The position numbers and the translations under genes are program-made. Positions 61,576 to 64,000 of a DNA stretch of 64,000 bases are shown here, piece by piece. The stretch covers positions 124,001-188,000 of the forward strand of contig NBAY01000076.1 of the NCBI GenBank assembly GCA_002794775.1, written 5' to 3'. The stretch comes from Porodaedalea pini. Taxonomy: Eukaryota; Basidiomycota; Agaricomycetes; Hymenochaetales; Hymenochaetaceae. The notes beneath the pieces are model-generated. The model was not told where the DNA came from. It did no database searches and saw only the letters and a list, made by a program, of their open reading frames with translations. Positions within the stretch are counted from its first letter, which is position 1, and the number at the start of each line of letters is the position of its first letter.

Positions 61576-64000
61576 TTATGAAAAAAAAAAAGGAAAACAA
61601 ATACCTTGCTTCCGAGACTGCCTTGAGGGAGAGCATTTGCGCTTCATTGTTGGACTTGTTTCATCGCAAACCATGCCTGTGACGGTAGAATTTTTTTCTA
61701 CAAAAGGCAAAAGTGTTTTAGTGTAGAGCTTTTGAGCATAGTCGGACATGGCGTGGTAGATGTGTGATTTGTGAGCAGCATATACGGAAGCTCCAAGTAT
61801 ATCATCAGTCGGTGTCTGCGAAGCCGCAGCGGCCCACATCCCCAACATAGCCTCAAAGCCACGAATCAGTTGATTGAATTCTTCCTCGACTATGATAAGC
61901 TCTTCATGCCACCGGTCGCGTGATGCTCGAGATCGAAACCAAAGAACACGGTCCTCTGCAAAAATATTAGCTTAAGTTTCTCATATGAAGGCGAGTAAAC
62001 GTGCCTTCTTTGACCCAATCCTCAGAGTCCTTCACTTTATGGCCCATTTTCCATACCCATCCATCTGTCTTTCTCCCAGAGCCAAGCTCGTGCAGCTCGG
62101 TGATCGATGGCCGATACATATCTTCATCCTTCAGTGGACGAAGGGGACTCTTTGCTTCATCCATTCCAAGTGAGACAAGCGCAGCACGCATCACTTGATA
62201 CTCGTTAGCCCATTTCCGCTTCTTGTCTCCGGCTTGCTTCCGTGCCACCACAGTCCGTGTATTGCTTTTGTTTCTGAACCCGTATTTGCTGTGCTGACTC
62301 TCTAAATAGCTTTGTTCACGAAGGGCCGACTTCAATCCATGGAGAGCATCATACGCTTCGCCTTCTCGTAATCTATATTCTATCTCTGCAAGTTCATCCA
62401 GCTGGAAAGTAACACGGTCAGTTTTTGAAAAAGAGGAAGGAAGCCATATTTTTTCTTCAATGCCATCTATCTTGTGCTCTTCCACAAAATCTCGCAGAGT
62501 GGGCATGAACAACATTTGCCGAGAGAAAAAAATCTTCTTATCACGTTCGTAGCCAGTGAGAGAGGGCGGGCCTCCTTTCTTCGACATCAATTCATGTCTG
62601 TACAATAGAAGTTAGTTATAAAAATGAAAACCTCACTGAACTTCTCACCGCCAAAACTGAAGGGTCATACCAAAGCTTATGAAAATAGCAAGCTTACCTC
62701 TCGCCTTTGCGAGATGCCCATTCCCATGCTGGAGAGCCTCGCTCTCAAGTACCTTGGCTTGTGAAGGATCTAGCAGATAAACTCAGCAAACTCTTTTGGA
62801 AGCACAAGCACTGGTTCCGACGCCGGGAAGAGGCTAAAGCTCAACAGCCGCACATCCTTGCAATGAATGGGAAACCAAACTTACAAGAAAGCTTAGGCCG
62901 ATAGACACTATCCCATTCACCTTTTTCATCCTTGTAAGGCGTCGTGTCCATGCTCTCCCACTTCTTGATGAGCTTTTCCCCATAGATGCGTTGCATACTT
63001 GCATCTGACGAATCAAAGCTAAGCTTTACTTTTTCGTAGGTCTCCTGCACTTTTGTGTAGCGCTTAGCAAGCGTCCGAGCTAAGTTAGAAAAGCCTTTAT
63101 TATTGTTATATAAGACATGAAATTGCGCAAAACATACCCATAAATTCCAACTTCGTCCAGTTCCATGCACCGATAATGTCATCCAGTGTATCACAACGAT
63201 GACCCGGTCCCATTTGTTTTGTACTCCCAGCAACTTGATTGGCTTCTGACCACCAGCGTTCGACTTCTTCGCCATCGGTATGACCGACACCATTAGTGTA
63301 ATTGAATGAAAAGCCGTACTGGCATGACTTGATGTGTCCAAAAAGATGTAACTTGCCAACGAGAATCTTCATATCACAGATCATATCAACAGCCTCGGGG
63401 AAACATTCTTCGAATCGCTTTACGAGTTTAATGGAGTACTGGCAGCCAATATCATACGAAAGAAGGAACCGTTTAATATGGTCCTTGCCCTTTAGCGCAC
63501 CTGCAAGCGCGTAGTCCACATTAACGTGCCTGTTAAACCAACTTTGATGTTATCTACAAGACTATGACGGTCATACCAACACACCTTTCGCCGTATTGTA
63601 GGTTCACCGCACCTTTGGGTTCTCCGAGTCCATGCCGACATAGAACCATAACAAGGCCACTTGCATTCTGGCCACAATGCTTCAGCATATTTGCGTTCTC
63701 AATGGCTTGAAATTTCGAACAAGTAGATTTCTATTGTTTTATAAGAATTAAATCTTTGAATACTTCGTGGCATACATACCTCTTCCGTGAACGCCTTATA
63801 CTTATTAATATGAGCGTCAAGATCCTCTTGTTTTCTGACGTATCCATGTCCGTCCCACATTGCCCTCTCGCGAAGGTTATTCTTCTTGTTCAGACCGATG
63901 AGGTGAAAGTTCGCATCCACTGACATATTTTTCTGATTTTTGTAGCTTTCCAGAATGACGTCTATAAAGATAATTATTTGTATGAGTAACATATCACTTA
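61576..64000 (-). mobile_element. KDZ (Kyakuja-Dileera-Zisupton) transposase gene, cut by the right window edge
   Basis: The gene reads from the right edge leftwards in many exons. Family-typical blocks include DANFHLIGLNKKNN near 63925, LCRHGLGEPKGAVNLQYGER near 63610, FLLSYDIGCQYSIKLVKRFE near 63430, GHTDGEEVERWWSEANQVAG near 63250 and DDIIGAWNW near 63175. Beyond these are DPSQAKVLESEALQHGNGHL near 62750 and a C-terminal half with MPTLRDFVEEHK and LIRGFEAMLGMWAAAA. The catalytic YDIGCQ and GEEVERWW regions are undamaged, so the copy may be active or recently active. The N-terminus lies outside the window. Exon joints between 62600 and 62900 are uncertain. Confidence 0.88.

Overview
The window looks like a basidiomycete, most likely an Agaricomycete. 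Genes are cut by many short GT-AG introns (about 40-80 nt). The gene set includes a TKL-type protein kinase, F-box proteins, a KDZ transposase, a bZIP factor with a basidiomycete-like basic region, a CFEM protein and a mannitol-dehydrogenase-like SDR. All coordinates and splice sites were read by eye, and families were named from motifs, without database searches.

Layout. 1-950: two TA-flanked MITEs that share one TA. 1306-30568 is mostly core genome: RPL31 (-), a CFEM protein (+) with a decayed inverted paralogue, a tetraspan membrane protein (-), an F-box/LRR-like protein (-), the fork-protection subunit TOF1/Timeless (-), a divergent SGNH-type membrane protein (+), a small unknown (-), a candidate fusion of a Spa2-homology domain with a TKL kinase (-), a MITE, a polytopic membrane protein (+), an SDR (-) and another polytopic membrane protein (+).

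31-51 kb is accessory in character. A ~2 kb segment (31.05-33.07 kb) recurs inverted at 43.43-45.63 kb. Between the two arms lie a broken copy of the 29-kb membrane gene and a large low-complexity bZIP gene (38.4-41.4 kb). Degraded copies of two short repeat families and a pseudogene whose intact paralogue is at 59-60.4 kb follow.

52-58.4 kb is again ordinary coding sequence on the + strand: a transaldolase-like protein lacking the Schiff-base lysine, a PP2A activator (PTPA) and an F-box protein. 58.98-60.42 kb holds the intact paralogue of the 47-kb pseudogene, and 61.6 kb to the right edge holds a KDZ transposase gene cut by the window.

Best leads: the Spa2-homology/TKL kinase fusion, whose ten or so exons join in phase; the transaldolase-like protein with Lys replaced by Ser; and the inverted duplication enclosing the bZIP gene. 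No tRNA, rRNA or CRISPR array was recognised.
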